34,586 bases of DNA from Gemmatimonas phototrophica (GTDB lineage Bacteria > Gemmatimonadota > Gemmatimonadetes > Gemmatimonadales > Gemmatimonadaceae), in assembly GCA_945870175.1 (NCBI GenBank), contig CAMBRJ010000003.1:1-34586 (forward strand). Reading direction: 5' to 3'. Shown in pieces: positions 9,409 through 18,159 of this stretch. A program made the translations under genes and the position numbers. The notes beneath the pieces were generated by a model that saw only the letters and a list, made by a program, of their open reading frames with translations, did no database searches and was not told the DNA's origin. How positions within the stretch are numbered: the stretch's first letter is position 1; every line of letters begins with the position of its first letter.

Positions 9409-11757
9409 ATGACAATCGAAGTCTGGGGCGACGTCGCCGAAGCAATCAAGGTGTTCGCGGAGGGCCTCACCCCCGCCGCGACACTGGACGGCTTGCCCAC
9501 GCAGGTGGTCGTCCTGGATCCGAGCGGAACGATCCAGTACGTCAACGACGCGTGGCTGCGGTTCGGTTCGAGCAATGCCGGGCAGAGTAGCGCCATCGGG
9601 GTCGGCCAGAACTACCTGGCGGTCTGTGACGCCGCCACTGGCATGTTCTCCGATGAAGCGATCGCCGCGGCGAATGGCATCCGCGCCGTGCTTCGGGGTG
9701 ACCAGGTCGAGTTCTCGCTCGATTACCCCTGCCACGCTCCCGATCAGCATCGGTGGTTTCGGTTGCGCGCGGCACCGATCGTGTTGGGAGACACCATCGG
9801 CGCCGTCGTGATGCACGCGGACATCACCGGGACCGCGCTGGAGGCGGCGGCGCTCCGCAAAGCGGAGCACCTCGCCCGCGAGAGCGAACAGCGGCTGAAC
9901 TTCGCGCTCGAGGCGGCGCGCATCGGCGACTGGAATCTCGACCTCCGCACCAACGTCCTGCATCGCTCGTTGCGCTACGACCAGTGTTTCGGGTACGACG
10001 CCTTGCTTCCGGAATGGTGCTACGAGACGTTCCTGGCGCACATCGATACGGCCGACCGCGACCGCGTGGATGCGCACTTCAAGCGAGCGCTTTCCAGGAA
10101 CGGAGACTTTAGCGAAGAGTTCCAAGCCATCTGGCCAGACGGATCGCACCACTGGCTCTGGTCGCGGGGGAGCGTGTACTTCGACGAGGGCGGCGAGCCC
10201 CTTCGCATGGCCGGCATCATCCTCGACATCACCGCGCGCAAGCAGGCCGAGATCGAGACGGAGCGCCTGGCGAGCATTGTCGCATCCTCCGACGACGCGA
10301 TCATTGGCCTGCACCTAAACAGCACGATCACGAGCTGGAACCGCGGCGCCCAGAAGATTTTCGGCCATACGGCCGCGGATATGGTCGGCGCCTCGATCAT
10401 GCAGATCATTCCGTCGGATCGACAGGCTGACGAGACACGGCGCTTGGAGAGCGTCGCGCGCGGCGAGGGCGTGGAGCGCCTTGAGACGATCCGGATGACC
10501 AAGGACGGACGACGCATCGAGGTCTCGTTCACCCTGTCGCCGATCCGGAATGCGAACGGCGTCGTGATCGGCATTTCGAAAGTGGCGCGCGACATTTCAG
10601 AGCAAAAGCGGCTCGAGCAGCATTTTCTGCGCGCGCAGCGCCTCGAGAGCATCGGCACGCTGGCCGGCGGCATCGCACACGATCTGAACAACGTGCTCAC
10701 GCCGATCATGCTGTCGCTCGAACTCCTGAGGATGTCGTCTCCCGACCAAGAGAATCAGGAACTGATCAGCGTGATCGATGGGAGCGCGCGCCGAGGGTCC
10801 GAGATGGTCCGGCAGGTGCTCTCCTTTGCACGCGGGGTGAAAGGACAGCGTCTCGAGATCGACGTCGAGCATCTGATCCTCGAGGTGCAGAAGATCACGA
10901 AGGATACGTTCCTCAAGCACATTGCCATCCGGACCGACGTGCCGGCCAACGCGTGGCGCATAATTGGTGATGCGACGCAACTGCATCAGGTACTGCTCAA
11001 CTTGTGCGTGAATGCCCGTGACGCGATGCCCAACGGCGGTCAGCTCGTCATGGCGGCCGAGAACGTCACACTCGATGCGCACGATGCCGACGTCGATATC
11101 GACGCGAAAGCCGGGGCGTACGTCGTGCTACGGGTCGAGGACAGCGGCACCGGTATGTCCGCCGACGTGCTCGATCGCATCTTCGACCCCTTCTTCACGA
11201 CGAAGCGAGTCGGCCATGGCACCGGCCTCGGGCTGTCGACGTCGATGGGGATCGTGAGGAGCCACGGCGGCTTCATACGCGTGTACAGCGAACCGGGATT
11301 GGGCTCGAAGTTCAACGTCTACCTTCCGGCGCGCGCCGCAACCTCAGTCGACGTCGGCGCGTCCGCGTCCGCGTCCGAGCTTCCCCGGGGTCACGGTGAA
11401 CTGGTGCTGGTCGTGGACGATGAACCGGCGGTCCGACAGATCACGCAGCTGACACTCGAAGCGTTTGGCTATCGCGTACTGGTGGCGGTGGACGGCACGG
11501 ATGCCGTCGCGGTGTACGCGCGACGCGGCGACGAGATTGCGGTCGTGCTCACCGACATGATGATGCCGGTGATGGACGGACCGGCCACGATTCGTGAGCT
11601 GCGCAAGATGAATCCAGCCGTGCGCATCATCGCGGCGAGTGGACTCGACGCCAACGCACACGGCGTAGGACTCGACATTGCACACTTCTTGCCGAAACCC
11701 TACGCCGCCGATCGCTTGCTTACGACGCTTCGAGACGCGCTCGCCGTGCGCGCGTAA
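9409..11757 (+). CDS. PAS-PAS-PAS hybrid sensor histidine kinase with receiver domain
   Basis: A 782-aa protein without a signal peptide or membrane segment, so a cytoplasmic sensor. In order: a PAS-like domain (about 25-140), a PAS domain with its PAC segment (about 155-280, starting LNFALEAARIGDW), a PAS domain (about 283-400, ASSDDAIIGL then GISKVARDISE), a dimerisation domain with phospho-accepting His424 in GGIAHDLNNVL, an ATPase domain with N box NLCVNARDAMP, G1 DSGTGM and G2 GTGLGLS, and a receiver with VVDDEP, phospho-acceptor Asp716 (VVLTDMMMP) and the conserved Lys in LPKPY. No output domain or partner regulator is adjacent. The signal is unknown; the second PAS resembles common PAS_3-type folds. 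Convergent with the next gene, stop codons 9 bp apart. Confidence 0.93.
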   Translation: MTIEVWGDVAEAIKVFAEGLTPAATLDGLPTQVVVLDPSGTIQYVNDAWLRFGSSNAGQSSAIGVGQNYLAVCDAATGMFSDEAIAAANGIRAVLRGDQVEFSLDYPCHAPDQHRWFRLRAAPIVLGDTIGAVVMHADITGTALEAAALRKAEHLARESEQRLNFALEAARIGDWNLDLRTNVLHRSLRYDQCFGYDALLPEWCYETFLAHIDTADRDRVDAHFKRALSRNGDFSEEFQAIWPDGSHHWLWSRGSVYFDEGGEPLRMAGIILDITARKQAEIETERLASIVASSDDAIIGLHLNSTITSWNRGAQKIFGHTAADMVGASIMQIIPSDRQADETRRLESVARGEGVERLETIRMTKDGRRIEVSFTLSPIRNANGVVIGISKVARDISEQKRLEQHFLRAQRLESIGTLAGGIAHDLNNVLTPIMLSLELLRMSSPDQENQELISVIDGSARRGSEMVRQVLSFARGVKGQRLEIDVEHLILEVQKITKDTFLKHIAIRTDVPANAWRIIGDATQLHQVLLNLCVNARDAMPNGGQLVMAAENVTLDAHDADVDIDAKAGAYVVLRVEDSGTGMSADVLDRIFDPFFTTKRVGHGTGLGLSTSMGIVRSHGGFIRVYSEPGLGSKFNVYLPARAATSVDVGASASASELPRGHGELVLVVDDEPAVRQITQLTLEAFGYRVLVAVDGTDAVAVYARRGDEIAVVLTDMMMPVMDGPATIRELRKMNPAVRIIAASGLDANAHGVGLDIAHFLPKPYAADRLLTTLRDALAVRA

Positions 11758-11766
11758 CCAGGCGGC

Positions 11767-12192
11767 TTACGCCGTCTTGTGCTTGGCCAGGCGCGGGAAC
11801 CAGTTCAACAGCTTCACCGCGGCCACGATCTCGGGGCGCAGCGTCCAACGCGTTTGCGGTGCTTCCGCGCCGCCTTCGGCGAACGTGGCGAACACCGACG
11901 CCTGCGGTTCCTTGGGCGGCACGGTGTACAGCAGACGTCCGGCCAACTTCGCGCCGAACCGGCCGTAGTTGAGATTCACGGCGCCCGGCTTCTCAAAGCC
12001 AGCGGCCTCCGCGAGTTCGACGGTCGTGAGCGTGTAATCGGGGGCCAGGCAATGCGCGCGAAGCATGCTCCACTGCGCATCAGAAATCGTATTGGCGACG
12101 TACAGCAGTCGCAGCGCCTTGTGGTACTCGGTCGACGTCGGGATGGGCATCGGCGCCGGCGTCGGCGCGGGTGTGGCAGCAGCGGTGGTCAC
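11767..12192 (-). CDS. Hypothetical protein with small helical domain
   Basis: A 141-aa protein. After a Pro/Ala-rich leader of about 20 residues, residues 22-90 form a compact, mostly helical domain: LRLLYVANTISDAQWSML, then HCLAPDYTLTTVELAEAAGF, then AVNLNYGRFGAKLAGRL. From memory, the APxxTxTxxxLAxAxGY...NLxYGxxG pattern occurs in stand-alone proteins and beside HNH-type nuclease domains; I could not check this. The start is well supported: GTG at 12192 follows an AGGAG ribosome-binding site at 8 nt spacing. The frame reading back to 12255 has no such site. No partner gene: it is convergent with the histidine kinase and separated from the M20 gene by 236 bp. Function unknown. Confidence 0.75.
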   Translation of the reverse strand: MTTAAATPAPTPAPMPIPTSTEYHKALRLLYVANTISDAQWSMLRAHCLAPDYTLTTVELAEAAGFEKPGAVNLNYGRFGAKLAGRLLYTVPPKEPQASVFATFAEGGAEAPQTRWTLRPEIVAAVKLLNWFPRLAKHKTA

Positions 12193-12353
12193 AAGCAAAT
12201 CTCCTGAAAGAGAGCACAGCCGCGCGCAGGAGATCGCCGCCGTCACATCGCACACATCACGTCAAAACGCCGACGGACGGGGGTGTCCAACCAAGTCCTC
12301 ACCTTTGGAACATCCCTTGAATACCGCTGGGGCGCAACGGGCGAGGGGCGAAT

Positions 12354-12378
12354 CGCGCGCGGTTTCTCTCCGCGCGCG
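12354..12378. terminator. Perfect 9-bp GC hairpin, possible terminator
   Basis: CGCGCGCGG (12354-12362) and CCGCGCGCG (12370-12378) form a perfect stem with a 7-nt loop (TTTCTCT), 51 bp past the stop of the minus-strand M20 gene. Neither side has a T tract, so it is not a canonical intrinsic terminator. The rest of the 236-bp gap 12193-12428 holds nothing I recognise. Confidence 0.35.
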
Positions 12379-12428
12379 TCACGCCACGTCGTTTCTCGTC
12401 ACAATTATGCTGCTTTCAACCGCTCAGA

Positions 12429-13739
12429 TCACGGCACGATCTTGGCAGGCGGCACGATCTTGATGCCATCCGCGAAGGTGGCGGTGAGCAGATACAGCAG
12501 CTTGGTCGACGGCAGCGCGCTCGAGGCCAGCGCGAACTCGGTGAGCTGATGCGCGCCGCTGGCCTTCGAACCGCCAATGGCGATGCTGGGAATCTTGCGC
12601 ACCACGCCGGGATTGGCGTCGGTGGCGCCCGTCGCCACGGCTTCGGAAGCGCCGGGCATGCCCGGGGTCATGCCGAGTGCACGATTGATGTCGACCGCGG
12701 TCTGCACGAGGGGATGCGCGCGCGCGCCTTCCAGCTGCTTCTCGGTACCGCCGGCGCCGCTCTTCTGCTCGATCTCGATCTTGAGTCCCACCTTCTGCTC
12801 GGCCGCCACTTCCTGCGTGATGCGCGTGATCATGCGATCGAGCGAGTCGAGGAGCACCGGATCCGAGCTGCGCAGGTCCACGGTGAAGTACAGCTCCTGC
12901 GGGACGGCGTTGAAAATGCTGCCTCCATGGATCTGACCGATGTTCATCACCGCGCCATTGGGCAGCGCATCGAACTGCAGCTGATACAGTCGATCGATGG
13001 CCTTCGCCACCGCCTTCACCGGCGTCGGGATACCACGCGATGACAACGTGTGTGCACCGGGATGCGTGAACACGAACTTGGTCCAGTAAATGCCGAGCGC
13101 GCCGTAGGACACGCTGCCGTACGCGCCATCGGGCACAATGAGCAGGTCGGGCTTCGGGTTGTGCTCCAACCAATAGGCCATCCCCTTGAGGCCGAGTTCC
13201 TCCTGCACGGTGCCGATGAAAATGATGTCGCCGGTGCTGGTGAACTTGGTAGCGTTCATCACGCGCAACGTGGACAGCATGTTCGCCACTGACGCCGTGT
13301 TGTCACCGACGCCCGGCGCGAACAGCGTATCGCCGGAGCGACGCACCTTGGTGTTCGTTTCGGGCGGGAACACGATGTCGGTGTGCGCCGCGATCACGAT
13401 CGTGGGGCCGCCACCGGTGCCTTTGCGCACGCCGGTCACATTGCCGATGGAATCGACGGACACCTTGAGGCCTTCTTTCTCGAACACCGACTTCACATAG
13501 GCGCCGCGCTGCTGCTCGAGTCGCGACTTGCCGGGCATTTCGGCAATACGGATCCACTCGTCGACCTGACTCGGGAAGCGCTGCTCGATCATCGCCATCG
13601 CCGACTTCACATCGGCGCGCTTGAGGAGCTCAGGATTCCAGCTGGTCGGATAGGTCTGCGCGGCCAAGGGCTGCACGAGTGGCGGCGACAACGACAACGC
13701 GGCGGTAACGACCGCGAGGACGGCAAAAGAGCGACGCAT
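12429..13739 (-). CDS. Secreted M20 family metallopeptidase
   Basis: A 436-aa exported peptidase with a signal peptide ending near PLAAQ. The two-zinc site of family M20 is complete: AAHTDIVFP (His and Asp ligands), GVGDNTAS (bridging Asp), TVQEELGLKG (catalytic and ligand Glu), VPDGAYG (Asp), and a late His in ASGAHQL. Between them lies the dimerisation domain (about 210-320). The closest characterised relatives are M20 tripeptidase/aminopeptidase-like enzymes, so removal of N-terminal residues from peptides is likely (inference). Start: ATG at 13739; the frame reads back through the amidase gene but has no signal peptide there. It follows the amidase by 17 bp in the same direction, so both are probably on one transcript and act together in the periplasm. 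Confidence 0.92.
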   Translation of the reverse strand: MRRSFAVLAVVTAALSLSPPLVQPLAAQTYPTSWNPELLKRADVKSAMAMIEQRFPSQVDEWIRIAEMPGKSRLEQQRGAYVKSVFEKEGLKVSVDSIGNVTGVRKGTGGGPTIVIAAHTDIVFPPETNTKVRRSGDTLFAPGVGDNTASVANMLSTLRVMNATKFTSTGDIIFIGTVQEELGLKGMAYWLEHNPKPDLLIVPDGAYGSVSYGALGIYWTKFVFTHPGAHTLSSRGIPTPVKAVAKAIDRLYQLQFDALPNGAVMNIGQIHGGSIFNAVPQELYFTVDLRSSDPVLLDSLDRMITRITQEVAAEQKVGLKIEIEQKSGAGGTEKQLEGARAHPLVQTAVDINRALGMTPGMPGASEAVATGATDANPGVVRKIPSIAIGGSKASGAHQLTEFALASSALPSTKLLYLLTATFADGIKIVPPAKIVP

Positions 13740-13756
13740 GAGAGAAGAGGTAGGAG

Positions 13757-15508
13757 TTACGGAAAGAGCGGCGGACGCACGCGCTTCTTGGTGGCCTGCT
13801 CGAACGCGGACGCCAGCCCAACCAGGGTGGGCTCGCCGCATGCCGACGCGGTGAAGCTCACGCCGAACGGGGCGGGCTTGGGGGTGAAGCCCTCGGGAAA
13901 CGCTTGCGCGCCCTGTCCCGGCGCCACCGGCAGCAGGGCATACGGAACGGTAACGGTCGGATAACCGGGGCGCGCGCCGATGTTGGCGCTGCTGGTGCCA
14001 GGAAAGAGCAGGGCGTCGAGTTGGTGGGCCTTCATGGCCGCATCGATGCCGTTGGTGGCCGACAGCAGGATGTCCTTGCGACGGTCGGCCTCGTACCGCG
14101 CCCGGTCGGCCTGTACGTCCATCTCGTCGGAGATGTCGAGCAGCGCCTGTCCGTACTTGATCGCGCCGGCGCGCTGGTGCGCGATGTTCCACTGGCGCAG
14201 GCCGAGCAGATTCTTCACTGGTGCCCGGTCGCCCAGGAGCGTGAGCCACGTGTTGAAGTCGCGCTTCATGCCGTACTTGAACGCAATCGAGCAATCAGCG
14301 TCGCGCCCCTTGGCCTGTTCGAGGCCACTGCACGGATTCCAGTTCAGGAAGTTGTTGGCCGGCACCGGTTCCACGACACTCGGGATGTCGGCCGGATCGA
14401 CGATCACGGCGCCCTGCGCCTTGAGCACCGCGATGACCTCGTCCATGGCCGTCTTCTGCGCGGCCGTGAGCCCACCACGCGGCGTGCTGCTGCCCCCGGC
14501 CGGCGGAACGGTCGGCTCGTAGAAGAAGGCGCGAGGAATCCCGATGCGGGCGCCCTTGAGCTTGTCGGCGCCGAGAAAGGCGGTGTAGTCGTTGCGGGGC
14601 GGCGGCGTGCACACCGTGGTGGCGGCATCGTTGGCGTCGGGGGCGGTGCCCTCGAGCACGCCCAGCATGATGGCGGCGTCGCGCACGGTGCGGGTCATCG
14701 GTCCCGGCGTATCCTGATCGGCCGTAATCGGAATTACGCCATATCGGCTTACGCGTCCCACGGTGGGCTTGATGCCCACCAGGAAGTTTTGCTGGGCGGG
14801 GCTGAGAATCGAGCCCGACGTTTCGGTGCCGACGTTGCCGGCCCAGAAGCTCACGTTGGTGCCCACGCCGGAGCTGGAGCCGCCGGTGTTCATCACTGGG
14901 CGACCGTCGAAGAAGGCCTCGCGCGGATCGCGCCGCGGATCCCACGGATTCATGCCGTAGCCGGTGAGCCCCGTGTAGTTGCCGGGCATGCCGCTGGCGG
15001 TCCAGTTGGCGAGTTCGGTGAGCTGCGTCTTGGCGATGATGATCGCCCCGGCCGCCTTGAGGTGGCGCGTGATCGTGGCGTCGTAGTTCGGCATCAAGTC
15101 GGCGAAGGCCAGCGCGCCGCCCGATGTCGCCATCTCGATGGTCTGAATGTTGTCCTTGAGCGCGATCGGGATGCCGTGCAGTGGTCCACGAAGCCGTCCC
15201 GCGGCCCGCTCGCGGTCGAGCGAGTCGGCGATCGCCAGGGCCTGCGGGTTCACCGTGATCACGGCGTTCAGTTTGTCTTCGTACGTCGCGATGCGCGCGA
15301 GGTACTGCTGCACGATCTCGCGCGACGTGATCCGCTTCTGTTCCAGCGCGGTGCGCAGGTCGGCGAGACTGGTTTCGACCACGGAGATGGGCGCACCGGT
15401 TGGCGAGGCTGCTGGCGAGGCTGCGGGCCGGCGCTGCGCGCGTAGCGTGCTGGCCGCGACGGACATCGCGGCAACGACGAGGATGGTGCGAACAACGGTG
15501 GGACCCAT
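13757..15508 (-). CDS. Secreted amidase (amidase signature family)
   Basis: A 583-aa enzyme with a signal peptide (core TILVVAAMSVAAS, cleavage after LRAQ). The amidase-signature triad is present: Lys118 in PIALKDNIQT, the cis-Ser in TGGSSSGVG, and the nucleophile in GTETSGSI. Such enzymes hydrolyse amide bonds in varied small molecules; exported ones in related bacteria are often annotated as Glu-tRNA(Gln) amidotransferase A-like but are not part of that complex, and no gatB or gatC is nearby. I prefer the ATG at 15508, with AGAGG seven nt before it, over the ATG at 15532. A hairpin lies upstream at 15583-15612. It is followed after 17 bp by the M20 peptidase, which suggests joint breakdown of amidated peptides. 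Confidence 0.92.
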   Translation of the reverse strand: MGPTVVRTILVVAAMSVAASTLRAQRRPAASPAASPTGAPISVVETSLADLRTALEQKRITSREIVQQYLARIATYEDKLNAVITVNPQALAIADSLDRERAAGRLRGPLHGIPIALKDNIQTIEMATSGGALAFADLMPNYDATITRHLKAAGAIIIAKTQLTELANWTASGMPGNYTGLTGYGMNPWDPRRDPREAFFDGRPVMNTGGSSSGVGTNVSFWAGNVGTETSGSILSPAQQNFLVGIKPTVGRVSRYGVIPITADQDTPGPMTRTVRDAAIMLGVLEGTAPDANDAATTVCTPPPRNDYTAFLGADKLKGARIGIPRAFFYEPTVPPAGGSSTPRGGLTAAQKTAMDEVIAVLKAQGAVIVDPADIPSVVEPVPANNFLNWNPCSGLEQAKGRDADCSIAFKYGMKRDFNTWLTLLGDRAPVKNLLGLRQWNIAHQRAGAIKYGQALLDISDEMDVQADRARYEADRRKDILLSATNGIDAAMKAHQLDALLFPGTSSANIGARPGYPTVTVPYALLPVAPGQGAQAFPEGFTPKPAPFGVSFTASACGEPTLVGLASAFEQATKKRVRPPLFP

Positions 15509-15582
15509 CGGCAGCCTCTGCGTAGCGTGCATTCGGAACGCTCGATCTCGAAGAAGAAGGGACGCGCATGACCCGCGCCGTA

Positions 15583-15612
15583 CAATGCCGCCATATGGCC
15601 TCGGCGGCAATG
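15583..15612. promoter_or_regulatory. Inverted repeat upstream of the amidase gene
   Basis: CAATGCCGCC (15583-15592) and GGCGGCAATG (15603-15612) pair over 10 bp with one mismatch, around a 10-bp centre. It lies in the 136-bp gap between the pentapeptide-repeat gene and the amidase, 75 bp before the amidase start. No T tract follows on either strand, so an operator or mRNA hairpin is as likely as a terminator. Confidence 0.35.
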
Positions 15613-15644
15613 CGCGGAGTGATACGAACGAATTCCTCATCGCG

Positions 15645-16217
15645 TCAGTCAGCCCGCACGTCGAGGCCCATGGCCTGCACGAGCGACAGCGCCTGCTGCA
15701 TGTCGATGATCGCGCCCTTGAGACGAGCCACCGCCGGATCGAGCGAACTGAGGTCGCTGCCACGCAAATCGCAGTCGGTGAAGTCGGCCCCCCCGAAGTC
15801 GGCGCCCGACAGATCAGCGTCACGGATCGAGCCATCCTGACAGCGCACGCGAGAGAAGTCAGCCTCGCGTAACCGCGTGCCGCGCACGATCGCCCGCGTG
15901 AGGTCGGCACCGGACAACCCAACGTGCGACCAGTTGCCGCCGACCACCTGCATGAGGTCGAAGCTGCAGCGCACGAAATTGCTGCCCACAAACTTGCACT
16001 CGGTGAAGCGCGTATCGAAGAACGAGCAGCCGTTGAACGCGCAGTTCACAAACGCCGCGTCGGTGTGCACCGAACAGTTGAACGTGGCTCGCATGAACGT
16101 GCAGTCGGTGAACACCGCGCCGCGATTCACCACTTCGGTGCAGTCAAGGTCGGTGAACTTGACGCCGGTGTGGGTTTGCCCGGAGATGTCCTGTCCTTCC
16201 CAGTTGGGTTGCGCCAT
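15645..16217 (-). CDS. Pentapeptide-repeat protein
   Basis: A 190-aa protein whose residues of about 15-155 follow the five-residue periodicity of pentapeptide repeats, which fold into a right-handed four-sided beta-helix. Two runs are clear: an N-terminal run with Phe at the central position and many Cys (for example CTFMRATFNCSV, CAFNGCSFFDTRF), and a more typical ADLSGADFGGADF run after about residue 120. A short helical tail (MQQALSLVQAMGL) may form a dimer cap. No signal peptide. Some family members mimic DNA and protect gyrase; nothing here shows that role. The ATG at 16217 starts one base after the stop of the SBP56-like gene, so translation is probably coupled to it. Confidence 0.88.
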   Translation of the reverse strand: MAQPNWEGQDISGQTHTGVKFTDLDCTEVVNRGAVFTDCTFMRATFNCSVHTDAAFVNCAFNGCSFFDTRFTECKFVGSNFVRCSFDLMQVVGGNWSHVGLSGADLTRAIVRGTRLREADFSRVRCQDGSIRDADLSGADFGGADFTDCDLRGSDLSSLDPAVARLKGAIIDMQQALSLVQAMGLDVRAD

Positions 16218-16218
16218 C

Positions 16219-17472
16219 TCAGCGACTCCGACTGAACACCGCGCCGTGCGGAATGCCCGGACCGTTGCCACCGTGCGGCCAGGTCGTGTGTTCCATACGC
16301 ATGCCGAGTTCACGACTCCCCTCGGCGCGAAACCGCTGGTCGAGGGCCAGCGCACCGGTGGTCGCGTTGAAGGTGGCCAACAGCACGCGCGTCTTCATCG
16401 CCTGATATCCGGTGATGACCACGCGCCGGTGGTTCGGTTCGATGCCGATCCAGTGCGGCACGTCATCGGGCCCCAGTGTCACGCGGCTCACCTCGCGCGG
16501 ATGCGACGGATCGGACACGTCGAGACTCACTACCGCGCTCCACGCGGGCACCGTAATGAGATAGTACTTCCCCGCCAGCACGGGCACCGCGCAACTCGTA
16601 CCGGGCTTGCGGGGAAACGACGCCACCATGCGCGCACTCGGCGTTGCACTCGTCAATCCCTCCAGCAGGAACAGCCCGCAATTGAACGTCGACACCAGCA
16701 CCGTCTTGCCATCGCGCAACACACGAGGCTCGGCGCTGCGATAGCCCTCGAACTGTGGGCCATCGGGGAGCACGATGGTGTGTTGCAGCGACAAGTCCGA
16801 CAGGCGCCACAGCTGCACGTTGCGGGTGGAATCGCCCTTATCCATGTCCGTCGTGGTTACGACCACGCGATCGATGTCGTTCAAGATCGCGGCCGAGTAC
16901 GGGCGATCGCTGCGACTGGCCGGCGCACGATTGGCGGACGAGGATCGAACCAGCGTAGCGCGCGGCGTCAGCTCCACGAGTCCGCCCGGCGCCATGCCCG
17001 CGGAATCGTGCTGCATTTGGAACGTTGAGAGCAGGTTGCCATTCGGCAAACGCCAGAAGCTGTGCGGATGCATCAACCCCGCGACGTCACCAAACTGTTC
17101 GGCGACGCGCGGCGCGCGGGGATTCGTGAGGTCGAACACGAACGACTTTCCCGACCTGAATCCGTTCGCGAACAGCCGGCCATCAGCCGGCATGTCATGC
17201 TCGGTGTGATGCGGACCATTCGCGCGCCCCGGCACCGCCACCGTGGTAACTAAGGCGCCATAGCGCGCGGTCTTGGCATCGTCGCGAATGTCGTACACCG
17301 CCAGGAAGTCCGGTCCACTGCTGTCGGCCGACGCCGTCCACAGGTAGAGGTACTCGCTCGAGGCGGTCGGACGCGATGCGGCGCGACGTTGCGCGAGCAG
17401 CGGCGTCGCCGACGCGAGTCCGGCGACAACAAGCGCGAGAGCGTGAGCGAGAGCACGGCGGGAAATCAGCAT
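16219..17472 (-). CDS. Exported SBP56-related (selenium-binding protein-like) beta-propeller
   Basis: A 417-aa protein with a signal peptide ending near PLLAQ. The pattern matches bacterial relatives of selenium-binding protein SBP56: SEYLYLWTAS followed by DFLAVYDIRDD at the N-terminus, EHDMPADGRLFANGF, then LMHPHSFWRLPNGN and later VPHWIGIEPNH. The repeated His-containing loops would line the metal pore of the propeller. Characterised relatives include copper-dependent methanethiol oxidases, but I see no CSSC motif, so the activity is open. Acting outside the cytoplasm fits the signal peptide. It is 22 bp after the YaiI gene and one base before the pentapeptide-repeat gene, all in one direction. 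Confidence 0.83.
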   Translation of the reverse strand: MLISRRALAHALALVVAGLASATPLLAQRRAASRPTASSEYLYLWTASADSSGPDFLAVYDIRDDAKTARYGALVTTVAVPGRANGPHHTEHDMPADGRLFANGFRSGKSFVFDLTNPRAPRVAEQFGDVAGLMHPHSFWRLPNGNLLSTFQMQHDSAGMAPGGLVELTPRATLVRSSSANRAPASRSDRPYSAAILNDIDRVVVTTTDMDKGDSTRNVQLWRLSDLSLQHTIVLPDGPQFEGYRSAEPRVLRDGKTVLVSTFNCGLFLLEGLTSATPSARMVASFPRKPGTSCAVPVLAGKYYLITVPAWSAVVSLDVSDPSHPREVSRVTLGPDDVPHWIGIEPNHRRVVITGYQAMKTRVLLATFNATTGALALDQRFRAEGSRELGMRMEHTTWPHGGNGPGIPHGAVFSRSR

Positions 17473-17494
17473 CCGCTCATTCTACGGCCGCGAA

Positions 17495-17953
17495 TCAGAC
17501 CCGCAATGCCTTGGCGAGCACGCGGTCCAAGGCATTGGCGAATTGCTGTTTCTCGCGCGCGCCATACGTGCCATGCCCGCCGGTTTCCACGCCCGAGCCG
17601 CGCAGCCCTTCCATGAAGTTGCGCACCGACAGCCGCTCGCCGATGCTCTCCGCGGTGTATAGCTCGCCGCGCGGATCTATTACGTAGATGCGATTCGGCA
17701 CCAGAATGGCGGCCAGCGGAATATCGGCCGTGATCACGACATCGCCGGCCACGGCGTGCAATGCGATGTACGCATCGGCCACATCGGCGCCGCCATCGAC
17801 GCGCACCGCGGAGAGCTTGGCGTATCCCACGGGGAGTACGAGCCGCTGATTTGCGACGAGAATGGTCTCGAGCGCGAGACGATCGCAGGCCCGATAGCAC
17901 ACCTCCTTCACATCGCGCGGGGCGGCATCGGCGTCAAGCCAGAGGGTCGGCAT
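17495..17953 (-). CDS. yaiI: YaiI/YqxD family protein (DUF188)
   Basis: A 152-aa cytoplasmic protein of the UPF0178/DUF188 family, related in fold to PIN-type nucleases. The family blocks are present: LWLDADAAPRDVKEVCYRA at the N-terminus, the ADVADAYIA acidic stretch, VVITADIPLA, and GELYTAESIGERL. The usual DADACP motif reads DADAAP here, so that Cys is replaced. The conserved acidic residues remain, consistent with a nuclease-like metal site, but no activity has been established for the family. It lies between the tiny zinc-ribbon gene (23 bp upstream) and the SBP56-like gene (22 bp downstream), probably in one transcript. Confidence 0.93.
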   Translation of the reverse strand: MPTLWLDADAAPRDVKEVCYRACDRLALETILVANQRLVLPVGYAKLSAVRVDGGADVADAYIALHAVAGDVVITADIPLAAILVPNRIYVIDPRGELYTAESIGERLSVRNFMEGLRGSGVETGGHGTYGAREKQQFANALDRVLAKALRV

Positions 17954-17976
17954 GCGCGACGTGTGGGAGGTCCGTG

Positions 17977-18159
17977 CTACTCAGCCGGGCGCGCGGCGAC
18001 AATTTCAGCCTTTTCGCGAAAGCTGAACGACTTACCGCACTGCGTGCAGATGTGATTCCCCGTGCGCTCGCCCAAGTCGTATTCCTTGGCAAAGGCGGGA
18101 TGATCGCAGGGCTTTCCGCCCCACTCCTGCTGGAGGGTATCGGCGCGCTTCTTCTGCAT
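17977..18159 (-). CDS. Small zinc-ribbon-like protein
   Basis: A 60-aa protein with KRADTLQQEWGGKPCDHP at the N-terminus and CTQCGKSF near the C-terminus. Cys and His in PCDHP together with the CxxC pair could bind one zinc. It has the look of a conserved small protein, but I cannot name a family. The ATG at 18159 is chosen because the upstream part of the frame, back to 18369, is Arg/His-rich with no protein-like character. No strong ribosome-binding site is visible. The stop is 23 bp before the YaiI start. Confidence 0.65.
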   Translation of the reverse strand: MQKKRADTLQQEWGGKPCDHPAFAKEYDLGERTGNHICTQCGKSFSFREKAEIVAARPAE

